From JAXLYX01 sp046351215 (GTDB lineage Bacteria; Myxococcota_A; Polyangia; Polyangiales; Houyiibacteriaceae), in NCBI GenBank assembly GCA_046351215.1, contig JAXLYX010000006.1, forward strand, positions 248,001 through 312,000: DNA of 64,000 nt, read 5' to 3'. The notes beneath the pieces were generated by a model that did not search any database, was not told where the DNA came from, and saw nothing but the letters and a program-made list of their open reading frames with translations. Below are positions 33,318 through 41,283 of the stretch, piece after piece; positions within the stretch are counted from its first letter, which is position 1, and the number at the start of each line of letters is the position of its first letter. Position numbers and translations under genes: made by a program.

Positions 33318-34190
33318 TCAGCGGTCCAGCTTGAAGACCCGGATCGCGTTCTCGCGCAGGAACTTCGGCCAGACCTCGTCCTTGAAGGGCACGTCCTTCA
33401 TGTCGGTCATGATCCGCTCGAGCGACAGGCCCATCGGGTAGTAGCCCGCATACATGATCTTGTCCGCGCCGCGCGTGTTCGCGTAGTGGACGACGTTCTT
33501 CGGGTAGTGCTTCGGCGCGAAGGCGCTCGTCGAGTAGTAGAGGTTCTCGTACTTGAGCATCAGCTTCACGGCGAGCTCGGTCCACGGCTCGGCGCCGTGG
33601 CGCATGACGAACTTCAGCTCCGGGAAGAACCAGCAGACCTCGTCGACGAGCTCGCAGTGCTGCGGCGCCGCCGGGATGCGCGGCCCCGGGATGCCGACCG
33701 TGACGCAGATCGGGATGTCGAGCTCGACGCACTTCGCGTAGATGGGGAAGAAGCGCTTGTCGTTGATCGGCACCTGGGGACAGAGGCCGGCGGGGAACGC
33801 CGTGCAGGCCTTGATCCCGTGCTCCTTGTGCATCCGCACGATGCGGCGGACCTCGTCCATCGCGTTGTTCGGATTGACGTTGAGCGACGGGAAGAACCGA
33901 TCCGGGTAACGACGGATGGCCTCGAGGGTGATGGGCTTGTCCTCGGCGATCGAGAGCATCGCCCGCTCGAGGCCCCACTGGTCCATCTGCCCGACGGTAT
34001 AGGCGATGTAGTCGTCCTGCTGTCCGACGTGCGGGATCTGCTTGAACATGTACTGAGCGGGCATCTTGAAGACGCTCCGGCTCTGCTCGTCCAGGAAGAG
34101 CGGCTTCATGAACTCGTACCAGGCGGAGTCGTTCTCGCCCGGGATGTTCAGCATGAGGTCGATCGCCTTGACGTCGGTCGGCATTCCCAT
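33318..34190 (-). CDS. Amidohydrolase-2 family metal-dependent hydrolase
   Basis: The 290-residue TIM-barrel protein has LNVNPNNAMDEVRRIVRMHKEHGIKACTAF, PICVTVGIPGP, LKFVMRHGAEPW and KIMYAGYYPMGLSLER, typical of COG2159 decarboxylases/hydrolases. The usual N-terminal HxH is replaced by DLMLN, and the terminal GxD reads AGYYP, so metal binding may be altered. It diverges from hsaA, and the 195-bp gap holds a perfect KstR-type palindrome, which suggests a role in steroid breakdown. ATG at 34,190 has GAAGGA upstream; an ORF start at 34,265 would run into the operator region. Confidence 0.75.
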   Translation of the reverse strand: MGMPTDVKAIDLMLNIPGENDSAWYEFMKPLFLDEQSRSVFKMPAQYMFKQIPHVGQQDDYIAYTVGQMDQWGLERAMLSIAEDKPITLEAIRRYPDRFFPSLNVNPNNAMDEVRRIVRMHKEHGIKACTAFPAGLCPQVPINDKRFFPIYAKCVELDIPICVTVGIPGPRIPAAPQHCELVDEVCWFFPELKFVMRHGAEPWTELAVKLMLKYENLYYSTSAFAPKHYPKNVVHYANTRGADKIMYAGYYPMGLSLERIMTDMKDVPFKDEVWPKFLRENAIRVFKLDR

Positions 34191-34275
34191 CGGGACTATC
34201 CTTCTTCTCTCGGGCCACCGCGGAACCGGTACGAATTCCACTCCGGCACGGCTGGACAGGGGCACCCTGCTGCTG

Positions 34276-34289
34276 TAGAACGTGTTCTA
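34276..34289. promoter_or_regulatory. KstR-type operator, site E
   Basis: TAGAACGTGTTCTA has perfect six-base arms around GT and is the exact KstR consensus. It lies between the divergent amidohydrolase (start 34,190) and hsaA (start 34,386) genes and could control both. Confidence 0.8.
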
Positions 34290-34385
34290 GTTTATGGCCC
34301 GGCGGACGTGCGCTGTCGAGAGCGTTCGATGGTCGGGCCCCAGGTTGCCCCCGCGGCGCCCCGCGGCCGGGCCAGGAGAGGTTCC

Positions 34386-35564
34386 ATGTCCGAGACTGTG
34401 ACCGCCGCGGAGCTCGTCGAGCGTGCCCGGAAGCTCATTCCCGTCCTCGCGGAGCGCGCCGAGAAGGCCGGAGAGCTCCGCCGGGTTCCGGAGGAGACGA
34501 TCCAGGACCTGCACGAGGCGGGCCTCTTCAAGGCGGTCCAGCCGAAGCAGTACGGCGGCTACGGCCTGAACCCCTCCGTCATCTACGACATCCAGATCGA
34601 GCTCGGCCGCGGCTGCGCCTCGACGGCCTGGGTCTTCGGCGTGCTCAGCGTCCACACATGGCAGCTCGCGCTCTTCCCGAAGGAGACGCAGGACGAGGTC
34701 TGGGGAGCGAACCCGCGTGCCCTCGTCGGCTCGTCGTACATGCCGGTCGGCAAGGCCGAGTGGGTCGACGGTGGCGTGAAGCTCACGGGGCATTGGTCGT
34801 TCTCGAGCGGCTGCGATCACTGCGACTGGACGTTCCTCGGCGGCTTCGTCCCGACCGAGGCCGGCGCGCCGCCCGACATGCGTACCTTCCTCCTTCCGCG
34901 GAAGGACTACCAGATCCTCGACAACTGGTTCGTCACGGGCCTCAAGGCCTCGGGCTCGAAGGACGTGAAGGTCGAGGGCGCGTTCGTCCCCCACCACCAC
35001 ATGCACAAGTTCGCGGACGGCTTCCGCTCGAACAGCCCCGGCAACGAGGTGAATCCGGGCCCCGAGTACCGCTACCCGTTCGGGCAGATCCACGTCCGCT
35101 CGGTCTCGACGCCGGCGCTCGGCGCGGCCCTCTGCGCGCTCGACGCCTTCACCGACTGGACGAAGAGCCGCGTGTCGCAGGCGACGGGCGGCAAGTCCTC
35201 GGACGATTTCAGCTCCAACGTCGTCTGCGCCGAGGCCGCCGCGATCCTCGATCGCGAGATCCTCACGCTGCGCCGGAATTTCGACGAGATGTGGGGCTAC
35301 CTGCAGAAGGGCGAGCCCATCCCCGTCGATCGCCGCGTGCGCTTCCGGTACGACTCGGCCCGCGCCGTCTCGGCCGCGACCGAGGTCGTCGACAAGCTCT
35401 TCACCGTCAGCGGCGGCCGCGCGCTCTTCCAGGGCAACGTGATCAACCGTTGCTTCCAGGACATCCACGCGATCCGCGCGCACCACGCGAACATGCCGGA
35501 CAAGCCCGCGCTGAACTTCGGCGGCGTGCAGCTCGGCAAGCGCAACTCGGACGGCTTCATCTGA
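34386..35564 (+). CDS. hsaA: 3-HSA monooxygenase oxygenase component HsaA
   Basis: A 392-residue flavin-dependent monooxygenase of the acyl-CoA-dehydrogenase fold. RRVPEETIQDLHEAGLF, KQYGGYGLNPSV, GCASTAWVFGVLSVH, GHWSFSSGCDHCDW, GLKASGSKDV and SGGRALFQGN are HsaA signatures. It hydroxylates 3-HSA to the catechol 3,4-DHSA using reduced flavin. The partner flavin reductase HsaB is not encoded in this window. It starts the hsaA-C-D-E-G-F operon with a KstR-type palindrome about 100 bp upstream and GAGAGG ahead of the ATG. Confidence 0.93.
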   Translation: MSETVTAAELVERARKLIPVLAERAEKAGELRRVPEETIQDLHEAGLFKAVQPKQYGGYGLNPSVIYDIQIELGRGCASTAWVFGVLSVHTWQLALFPKETQDEVWGANPRALVGSSYMPVGKAEWVDGGVKLTGHWSFSSGCDHCDWTFLGGFVPTEAGAPPDMRTFLLPRKDYQILDNWFVTGLKASGSKDVKVEGAFVPHHHMHKFADGFRSNSPGNEVNPGPEYRYPFGQIHVRSVSTPALGAALCALDAFTDWTKSRVSQATGGKSSDDFSSNVVCAEAAAILDREILTLRRNFDEMWGYLQKGEPIPVDRRVRFRYDSARAVSAATEVVDKLFTVSGGRALFQGNVINRCFQDIHAIRAHHANMPDKPALNFGGVQLGKRNSDGFI

Positions 35565-35580
35565 GCGGGACGCACGAGTC

Positions 35581-36474
35581 ATGAGCAACGGAATCGAACA
35601 GCTCGGCTACATGGCCTTCGGCGTCCGCGATCTCGCGGCGTGGGAGGCGTTCATGACGCGCATGCTCGGCCTCTCGGTCGCGCAGCGTCTCCCGGACGGC
35701 GCGATGACCTTCCGCATGGACGGCCACGCCCAGCGCTTCCTCGTCGTGCCCGGCGAGGACGACCTGGCGTTCGTCGGCTGGCAGTGCCGGGACGAGGCGG
35801 CGGCGCGCGCGCTGGCGAAGCGCGTCTCGGACGCGGGCATCGAGGTCTCGGAGGGCACGGCGGCCGGCGCGGCCCTCCGGAAGGTGGCGGGCTACGTCTC
35901 GTTCCTCGATCCGGCGGGCAATCCCATCGAGCTCGCCTGGGGGCCGGTCCTCGCGGCCGAGCCCTTCAAGTCGGACTTCGTCGGCTCGGGCTTCAAGGCG
36001 GACGAGCTCGGCCTCGGCCACTTCGTCATCCGCTCGAAGGATCGCGAGCAGGGCGAGCGCTTCTACTGCGACGTGATGGGCTTCAAGCTCTCGGACCACA
36101 TCACGTGCGATCTCGGCGGCTTCAAGGTCGACATCGCCTTCCTGCACATCAACGGCCGCCACCACTCGCTCGCGATCGGCGGGCAGCTGCCGCACCGCCT
36201 CCACCACTTCATGGTCGAGGTGAATTCGATGGACGACGTCGGTCTCGCGTACGACCGTGCGAACGATCTCGGCATGTACATCGAGCAGTCGCTCGGACGT
36301 CATCCGAACGACCGGATGTTCTCGTTCTATGCACGCACCCCCTCGGGCTTCCAGTTCGAGTTCGGGTGGGGCGGGCGCGTCGTCGACGACGAGAAGTGGC
36401 AGCCGACGACCTACTACGCGATCAGCGAGTGGGGGCACCGCCGCGTTCCCCGCCCGAAGCCGAAGACCCCCTGA
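35581..36474 (+). CDS. hsaC: Extradiol dioxygenase HsaC
   Basis: A 297-residue two-domain type I extradiol dioxygenase. The iron ligands fall at His147 (GLGHFVI), His208/209 (LHHFMVEV) and Glu260 (FQFEFGWGG), as in BphC. It cleaves the A-ring catechol 3,4-DHSA in the meta position. Length and the NDRMFSFYARTPSGF stretch fit mycobacterial HsaC. It lies 16 bp after hsaA and 16 bp before hsaD. Confidence 0.94.
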   Translation: MSNGIEQLGYMAFGVRDLAAWEAFMTRMLGLSVAQRLPDGAMTFRMDGHAQRFLVVPGEDDLAFVGWQCRDEAAARALAKRVSDAGIEVSEGTAAGAALRKVAGYVSFLDPAGNPIELAWGPVLAAEPFKSDFVGSGFKADELGLGHFVIRSKDREQGERFYCDVMGFKLSDHITCDLGGFKVDIAFLHINGRHHSLAIGGQLPHRLHHFMVEVNSMDDVGLAYDRANDLGMYIEQSLGRHPNDRMFSFYARTPSGFQFEFGWGGRVVDDEKWQPTTYYAISEWGHRRVPRPKPKTP

Positions 36475-36490
36475 GACGGAGAGGCAGCCG

Positions 36491-37324
36491 ATGACGGAGA
36501 AGGTGATTCCCGAGGGCAAGTACGCCGACGTCGGCGACGGCCTGAAGATGCACTACCTCGACGTGGGGCAGGGCGATCAGGTGATCGTCTTCATCCACGG
36601 CTCGGGGCCGGGCGCGAGCGGGTACTCGAACTTCAAGGGCAACTACCCCTTCCTGAACCAGCACGGCATCCGCACGCTGGTCTGCGACACCCTCGGCTTC
36701 GGCTACTCGGACAAGCCGGACGACGGGGACTACTCGCTCGGGGCGCTCGCCAAGCGCTACAAGGCGCTGCTCGACCACGCCGGCGTCTCGAAGGCGACGT
36801 TCTGCGGCAATTCGCAGGGCGGCGCGATCTGCGTCCGGATGGCCCTCGACTACCCCGAGGTGGTCGAGAAGCTCGTGCTCATGGCCCCCGGCGGCATGGA
36901 GGAGCGCGAGGTGTACATGGGCATGAAGGGCATCCGCGCGATGGCCAAGACCGTGTACAAGCTCGGCATCACGCGCGAGAGCATGCGCGAGCTCTTCAAG
37001 CTCCAGCTCTACAAGCAGGATCTGATCACCGACCAGACCATCGAGGAGCGGTACCAGATCGCGATCACGCAGCCGAAGGACATCATGCAGAAGCTCGTGG
37101 TGCACAACCAGGAGCACGAGATCGAGAAGATCGCCTGTCCGATCCTCTGCTTCTGGGGCGTCAACGACGACTGGACCCCGATGAGCGGCGCCGTGAAGAT
37201 CGCCCAGCGCTGCAAGAATTCGCGCGTCGTCCTCGTCACCGAGTGCGGCCACTGGCTGATGGTCGAGTACCCGAAGCTCTTCAACGAGACCACCCTCAAG
37301 TTCCTGAAGGACGACCTCGGATGA
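36491..37324 (+). CDS. hsaD: 4,9-DSHA hydrolase HsaD
   Basis: A 277-residue meta-cleavage-product hydrolase. FIHGSGPGASGYSNF forms the oxyanion region, the nucleophile is Ser108 in GNSQGG, the acid is Asp226/227 in WGVNDDW and the base is His254 in ECGHWLMVE. It splits the meta-cleavage product 4,9-DSHA into HIP and a hydroxydienoate. An earlier in-frame ATG inside hsaC is rejected because MTEKVIPEG has its own GAGGCAG site and fits the family start. It overlaps hsaE by ATGA. Confidence 0.93.
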   Translation: MTEKVIPEGKYADVGDGLKMHYLDVGQGDQVIVFIHGSGPGASGYSNFKGNYPFLNQHGIRTLVCDTLGFGYSDKPDDGDYSLGALAKRYKALLDHAGVSKATFCGNSQGGAICVRMALDYPEVVEKLVLMAPGGMEEREVYMGMKGIRAMAKTVYKLGITRESMRELFKLQLYKQDLITDQTIEERYQIAITQPKDIMQKLVVHNQEHEIEKIACPILCFWGVNDDWTPMSGAVKIAQRCKNSRVVLVTECGHWLMVEYPKLFNETTLKFLKDDLG

Positions 37325-38106
37325 GCGAAGAGAAGAGAATCGCGTACGGCGACGAGCTCTACGACGCGATGCGTGCGCGTCGGACGGTCTCCCCGCTGAC
37401 CGAGCGTTGGCCCGAGATCACGACGGAGGACGCCTATCACGTCTCGCTCCGGATGGTGCAGCGTCGCCTCGCGGACGGCGAGCGCATCGTCGGCAAGAAG
37501 ATCGGCGTCACCAGCAAGGTCGTGCAGGAGAAGCTCAACGTCTTCACGCCCGACTTCGGCTTCCTCACCGACCGGATGGAGTACCAGAACGGCGAGGACA
37601 TGCCGATCTCGCGCGAGCTGATCCAGCCGCGCGCGGAAGGCGAGATCGCGTTCCGGCTCGGCAAGGACCTCGTCGGTCCCGGCGTCACCGAGGCCGACGT
37701 CCTCGCTGCGACGGACCACGTGATGGCCTGCTTCGAGATCGTCGACTCGCGGATCGCGGAGTGGAAGATCAAGTACCAGGACACCGTGGCCGACAACGCG
37801 TCCTGCGGCCTCTACGTGCTCGGCGCCGACAAGGCCGACCCGCGGAAGCTCGACCTCCCGTCGGTGAAGATGACCGTGCAGAAGAACGGCAAGTTCCTGA
37901 GCGAGGGCTACGGCTCGGCGGCTCTCGGCTCGCCGCTCACCTGCGTCGCGTGGCTCGCGAACACGCTGGGCCAGTTCGGAATCAAGCTCGAGGCCGGCGA
38001 CGTCGTGCTCTCGGGCTCTCTCGTGCCGCTCGAACCCGTGGTCGGAGGCGACGTGATGAGCCTCCACTGCGAGGGCATCGGCGGATGCTCGGTCCGTTTC
38101 GTTTGA
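37321..38106 (+). CDS. hsaE: 2-hydroxypenta-2,4-dienoate hydratase-type enzyme HsaE
   Basis: The 261-residue hydratase has IVGKKIGVTSK, QPRAEGEIAFRLGKDL, MACFEIVDSRI and NASCGLYVLG, the metal-binding and core strings of MhpD/TesE/HsaE enzymes. It adds water to the hydroxydienoate made by HsaD. The ATG lies in a 4-nt overlap with hsaD; an earlier ATG in hsaD is rejected. The C-terminus GDVMSLHCEGIGGCSVRF is typical. Confidence 0.93.
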   Translation: MSEEKRIAYGDELYDAMRARRTVSPLTERWPEITTEDAYHVSLRMVQRRLADGERIVGKKIGVTSKVVQEKLNVFTPDFGFLTDRMEYQNGEDMPISRELIQPRAEGEIAFRLGKDLVGPGVTEADVLAATDHVMACFEIVDSRIAEWKIKYQDTVADNASCGLYVLGADKADPRKLDLPSVKMTVQKNGKFLSEGYGSAALGSPLTCVAWLANTLGQFGIKLEAGDVVLSGSLVPLEPVVGGDVMSLHCEGIGGCSVRFV

Positions 38107-38120
38107 AACCTGGGGCACCC

Positions 38121-39026
38121 ATGACGAAGAAGAAGGTCAAGGCGGCGATCATCGGGTCCGGCAACATCGGCACGGATCTGCTCTACAAGGCGCTCCGTTC
38201 CGAGGTCATCGAGCCGGTGTGGATGGTCGGCATCGAAGCGACGTCGGACGGCCTGAAGCGCGCGCGCGAGCTCGGCCTCAAGACGACCCACGAGGGCGTT
38301 CCCGGGCTCGAGCCGCACCTCCGCGCCGACGACATCAAGATCGCGTGGGACGCGACGAGTGCCTATGCGCACAAGAGCAACAACGAGATCGTCGCCCGCC
38401 ACGGCGTGACGATGATCGACCTGACGCCCGCGGCGATCGGGCCGTTCTGCGTTCCTCCGGTGAACCTGAAGGATCACCTCGGCAAGGCCGAGCAGAACGT
38501 GAACATGGTCACGTGCGGCGGCCAGGCGACGATCCCGATGGTGAACGCCGTCGCCCGCGTCCAGGAGGTCGAGTACGGCGAGATCATCGCGACCGTCTCC
38601 TCGAAGTCGGCGGGCCCGGGTACGCGGAAGAACATCGACGAGTTCACGCGGACGACGTCGAAGGGCATCGAGGTGGTCGGCGGCGCCAAGAAGGGCAAGG
38701 CGATCATCATCATCAACCCGGCCGAGCCCCCGATCATCATGCGCGACACGGTCCACTGCCTGACGAAGGACAAGCCGCGCGAGAAGGAGATCACGGACTC
38801 GATCCACGCGATGATCAAGGAAGTCCAGAAGTACGTTCCCGGCTACACGCTGAAGAACGGCCCGGTCTTCGACGGACACCGCGTGACGGTCTGGCTCGAG
38901 GTCGAGGGCCTCGGCGACTACCTGCCCAAGTACGCGGGCAACCTGGACATCATGACGGCCGCGGGTCTGCGTACCGCGGAGATGATCGCGGAAGAGATTC
39001 TTTCCGGGAAGAGGAGCGCGGCATGA
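38121..39026 (+). CDS. hsaG: Acylating aldehyde dehydrogenase HsaG
   Basis: A 301-residue CoA-acylating aldehyde dehydrogenase. The NAD loop is IGSGNIGTDLLYK and the nucleophile is Cys132 in MVTCGGQAT, followed by SKSAGPGTRKNIDEFT. It turns the aldehyde made by the aldolase HsaF into acyl-CoA; these two enzymes form a channelling complex. The stop overlaps the hsaF ATG, consistent with that complex. Propanal or acetaldehyde can be the substrate depending on the steroid fragment. Confidence 0.94.
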   Translation: MTKKKVKAAIIGSGNIGTDLLYKALRSEVIEPVWMVGIEATSDGLKRARELGLKTTHEGVPGLEPHLRADDIKIAWDATSAYAHKSNNEIVARHGVTMIDLTPAAIGPFCVPPVNLKDHLGKAEQNVNMVTCGGQATIPMVNAVARVQEVEYGEIIATVSSKSAGPGTRKNIDEFTRTTSKGIEVVGGAKKGKAIIIINPAEPPIIMRDTVHCLTKDKPREKEITDSIHAMIKEVQKYVPGYTLKNGPVFDGHRVTVWLEVEGLGDYLPKYAGNLDIMTAAGLRTAEMIAEEILSGKRSAA

Positions 39027-40054
39027 ACCTCAAGGGCAAGAAGGTCGTCCTCCACGACATGTGCCTCCGTGACGGGATGCACCCGAAGCGGCACCAGATC
39101 TCCGTCGAGCAGATGATCGCGGTCGCGACGACGCTCGACGCGGCGGGCATGCCGCTCATCGAGGTCACGCACGGCGACGGTCTCGGCGGCGCGTCGGTGA
39201 ACTACGGTTTCCCGGCGGCGAGCGACGAGGAGTACCTCCGCGCGGTGATCCCCCGCATGAAGAAGGCCAAGATCTCGGCCCTCCTCCTGCCCGGGATCGG
39301 CACGGTCGACCACCTCCGCATGGCGAAGGACTGCGGCGTGCACACGATCCGCGTCGCGACGCACTGCACCGAGGCGGACGTCTCGGAGCAGCACATCGGT
39401 CTCGCGCGCAAGCTCGACATGGACACGGTCGGCTTCCTGATGATGGCGCACATGATCGAGCCTGCGCAGCTGCTCGAGCAGGCGAAGCTGATGGAGAGCT
39501 ACGGCGCGAACTGCGTCTACATCACCGACTCGGCGGGCTACATGCTCCCGGACGACGTGACGGCGCGGATCTCGCTGCTCCGCGAGAAGCTCGACCCGAA
39601 GACGGAGATCGGCTTCCACGGCCACCACAACCTGGCGATGGGCGTGGCGAATTCGCTCGCGGCGGTCGACGCCGGCGCGATCCGCGTCGACGGCTCGACG
39701 GCGGGTCTCGGCGCGGGCGCGGGCAACACGCCGCTCGAGGTCTTCGCCGCCGTGCTCGACCGCATGGGCGCGGACACGGGCATCGACCTCTACAAGCTGA
39801 TGGACGTCGCCGAGGACATCGTGCTGCCGATGATGGACGCGCCGGTCCGCATCGACCGCGACGCGCTCACGCTCGGCTACGCGGGCGTCTACTCGTCGTT
39901 CCTGCTCTTCGCGAAGCGTGCGAGCGAGAAGTACGGCGTCTCGTCGCGCGACATCCTCGTCGAGCTCGGCCGTCGCCGCACGGTCGGCGGCCAGGAGGAC
40001 ATGATCGAGGACCTCGCACTCGACATGGCGAAGGCCGCGAAGGCGCAGGCCTGA
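39023..40054 (+). CDS. hsaF: 4-hydroxy-2-oxo acid aldolase HsaF
   Basis: This 343-residue pyruvate aldolase has the metal and catalytic residues of the DRE-TIM family in CLRDGMHPKRH (Arg16, Asp17, His20) and GFHGHHNLAMG. It also has the C-terminal communication domain for the dehydrogenase partner HsaG (GYAGVYSSFLLFAKRA). It releases pyruvate and an aldehyde from the 4-hydroxy-2-oxo acid. It is the last of the meta-cleavage genes. Confidence 0.94.
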   Translation: MNLKGKKVVLHDMCLRDGMHPKRHQISVEQMIAVATTLDAAGMPLIEVTHGDGLGGASVNYGFPAASDEEYLRAVIPRMKKAKISALLLPGIGTVDHLRMAKDCGVHTIRVATHCTEADVSEQHIGLARKLDMDTVGFLMMAHMIEPAQLLEQAKLMESYGANCVYITDSAGYMLPDDVTARISLLREKLDPKTEIGFHGHHNLAMGVANSLAAVDAGAIRVDGSTAGLGAGAGNTPLEVFAAVLDRMGADTGIDLYKLMDVAEDIVLPMMDAPVRIDRDALTLGYAGVYSSFLLFAKRASEKYGVSSRDILVELGRRRTVGGQEDMIEDLALDMAKAAKAQA

Positions 40055-40065
40055 AGGAGGTTCTC

Positions 40066-41283
40066 GTGACCGGCTCCCACAAGCAGTTGGACGCCTTCCG
40101 CGAAGAGGTCCGGGCCTTCCTGCTCGAGCACTCGCCGAAGTCGCTGCGGGGCACCTCGCCCTCCGGCGTCTTCGACGGTTACTGGGGCGGCAAGAAGCAT
40201 CCGGACGTCGATCCGGACGTGCTCCGGTGGCGGGACGTGATGTTCGAGCGCGGCTGGACCCAGCCGCAGTGGCCGAAGGAGTACGGCGGCGCGGGGCTCT
40301 CGAAGGAGCACACCCGCGTGATCTGGGAGGAGGTCCGGGCGCTCGGGCTCCCGCGCCCGGTCGTCGGCTTCGGCTTCGCCATGATCGGTCCCACGCTCCT
40401 GCAGTTCGGCAACGAGGAGCAGAAGCGCGAGCACCTCACGAAGATCTGCAAGGGCGAGATCCGCTGGTGCCAGGGCTATTCCGAGCCCGGCGCCGGCTCC
40501 GACCTCGCGAACGTCCAGATGAAGGCCGAGCGCGACGGCGACGACTTCATCCTGAACGGCCAGAAGATCTGGACCTCGCACGCCGACAAGTCGGATTGGA
40601 TCTTCTGCCTGGTCCGCACGGATCCGAAGGCGAAGAAGCAGGAAGGCATCACGTTCATCCTGGTCGACATGGAGACCAAGGGCGTGACGCCGCGTCGCAT
40701 CGAGCTCATCTCGGGCGCGTCGCCGTTCTGCGAGGTCTTCTTCGAGGACGTCCGCGTCCCCGGGAAGAACGTCGTCTCGGACCTCAACAAGGGCTGGACC
40801 GTCGCGAAGGCGCTCCTCGGCCACGAGCGCTCGATGATCGGCCAGTCGATCGGTCGCCAGCCGGGCTCGGGACAGCGCGAGCTCGTCGCGAAGGCGCGCA
40901 AGCACCTCCACGCGGCGGAGGGGCCGCTGCCGGATCCGATCCTGCGCGACGCGATCGCGAGGAACGCGATGGACGAGGCCGCCTTCAACCTCACGCTCAC
41001 CCGCGTCGCGCAGAGCACGGCGGCCGGCAAGACGCCGGGCTCCGAGAGCTCGATCAGCAAGATCGTCGCGACCGAGATCAAGCAGGCCCGCTACGAGCTC
41101 GGCATGCAGATCGCCAGCGCGTCCGGCCTCGGCTGGGACGGCGTCGGCTTCGACGAGGAGGACCTCGTCTTCACCCGCGAGTGGCTGAGGTCGCGCGCGA
41201 ACACGATCGAGGGCGGCTCGTCCGAGATCCAGCTCAACATCATCGCCAAGCAGGTACTGGGGCTTCCCGATGGCAACCGATGA
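40066..41283 (+). CDS. Acyl-CoA dehydrogenase large subunit (PimC-like)
   Basis: The 405-residue alpha-type dehydrogenase starts with GTG (TGSHKQLD). It has WCQGYSEPGAGSDLAN, GQKIWTSHADKSDW, a Glu in GHERSMIG and the end IEGGSSEIQLNIIAKQVLGLP. This C-terminus matches the pimeloyl-CoA dehydrogenase large-subunit type. The next gene, its small partner, overlaps by 14 nt. The substrate is unknown; a dicarboxylyl-CoA such as a late HIP fragment would fit both family and context. Confidence 0.85.
   Translation: MTGSHKQLDAFREEVRAFLLEHSPKSLRGTSPSGVFDGYWGGKKHPDVDPDVLRWRDVMFERGWTQPQWPKEYGGAGLSKEHTRVIWEEVRALGLPRPVVGFGFAMIGPTLLQFGNEEQKREHLTKICKGEIRWCQGYSEPGAGSDLANVQMKAERDGDDFILNGQKIWTSHADKSDWIFCLVRTDPKAKKQEGITFILVDMETKGVTPRRIELISGASPFCEVFFEDVRVPGKNVVSDLNKGWTVAKALLGHERSMIGQSIGRQPGSGQRELVAKARKHLHAAEGPLPDPILRDAIARNAMDEAAFNLTLTRVAQSTAAGKTPGSESSISKIVATEIKQARYELGMQIASASGLGWDGVGFDEEDLVFTREWLRSRANTIEGGSSEIQLNIIAKQVLGLPDGNR

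Noticed and set aside
32247..34385. The long open frame upstream of hsaA read as an N-terminal extension
   Set aside because: It crosses the minus-strand exported protein, the amidohydrolase and operator site E; MSETVTAAEL at 34,386 is the natural HsaA start with its own ribosome site.
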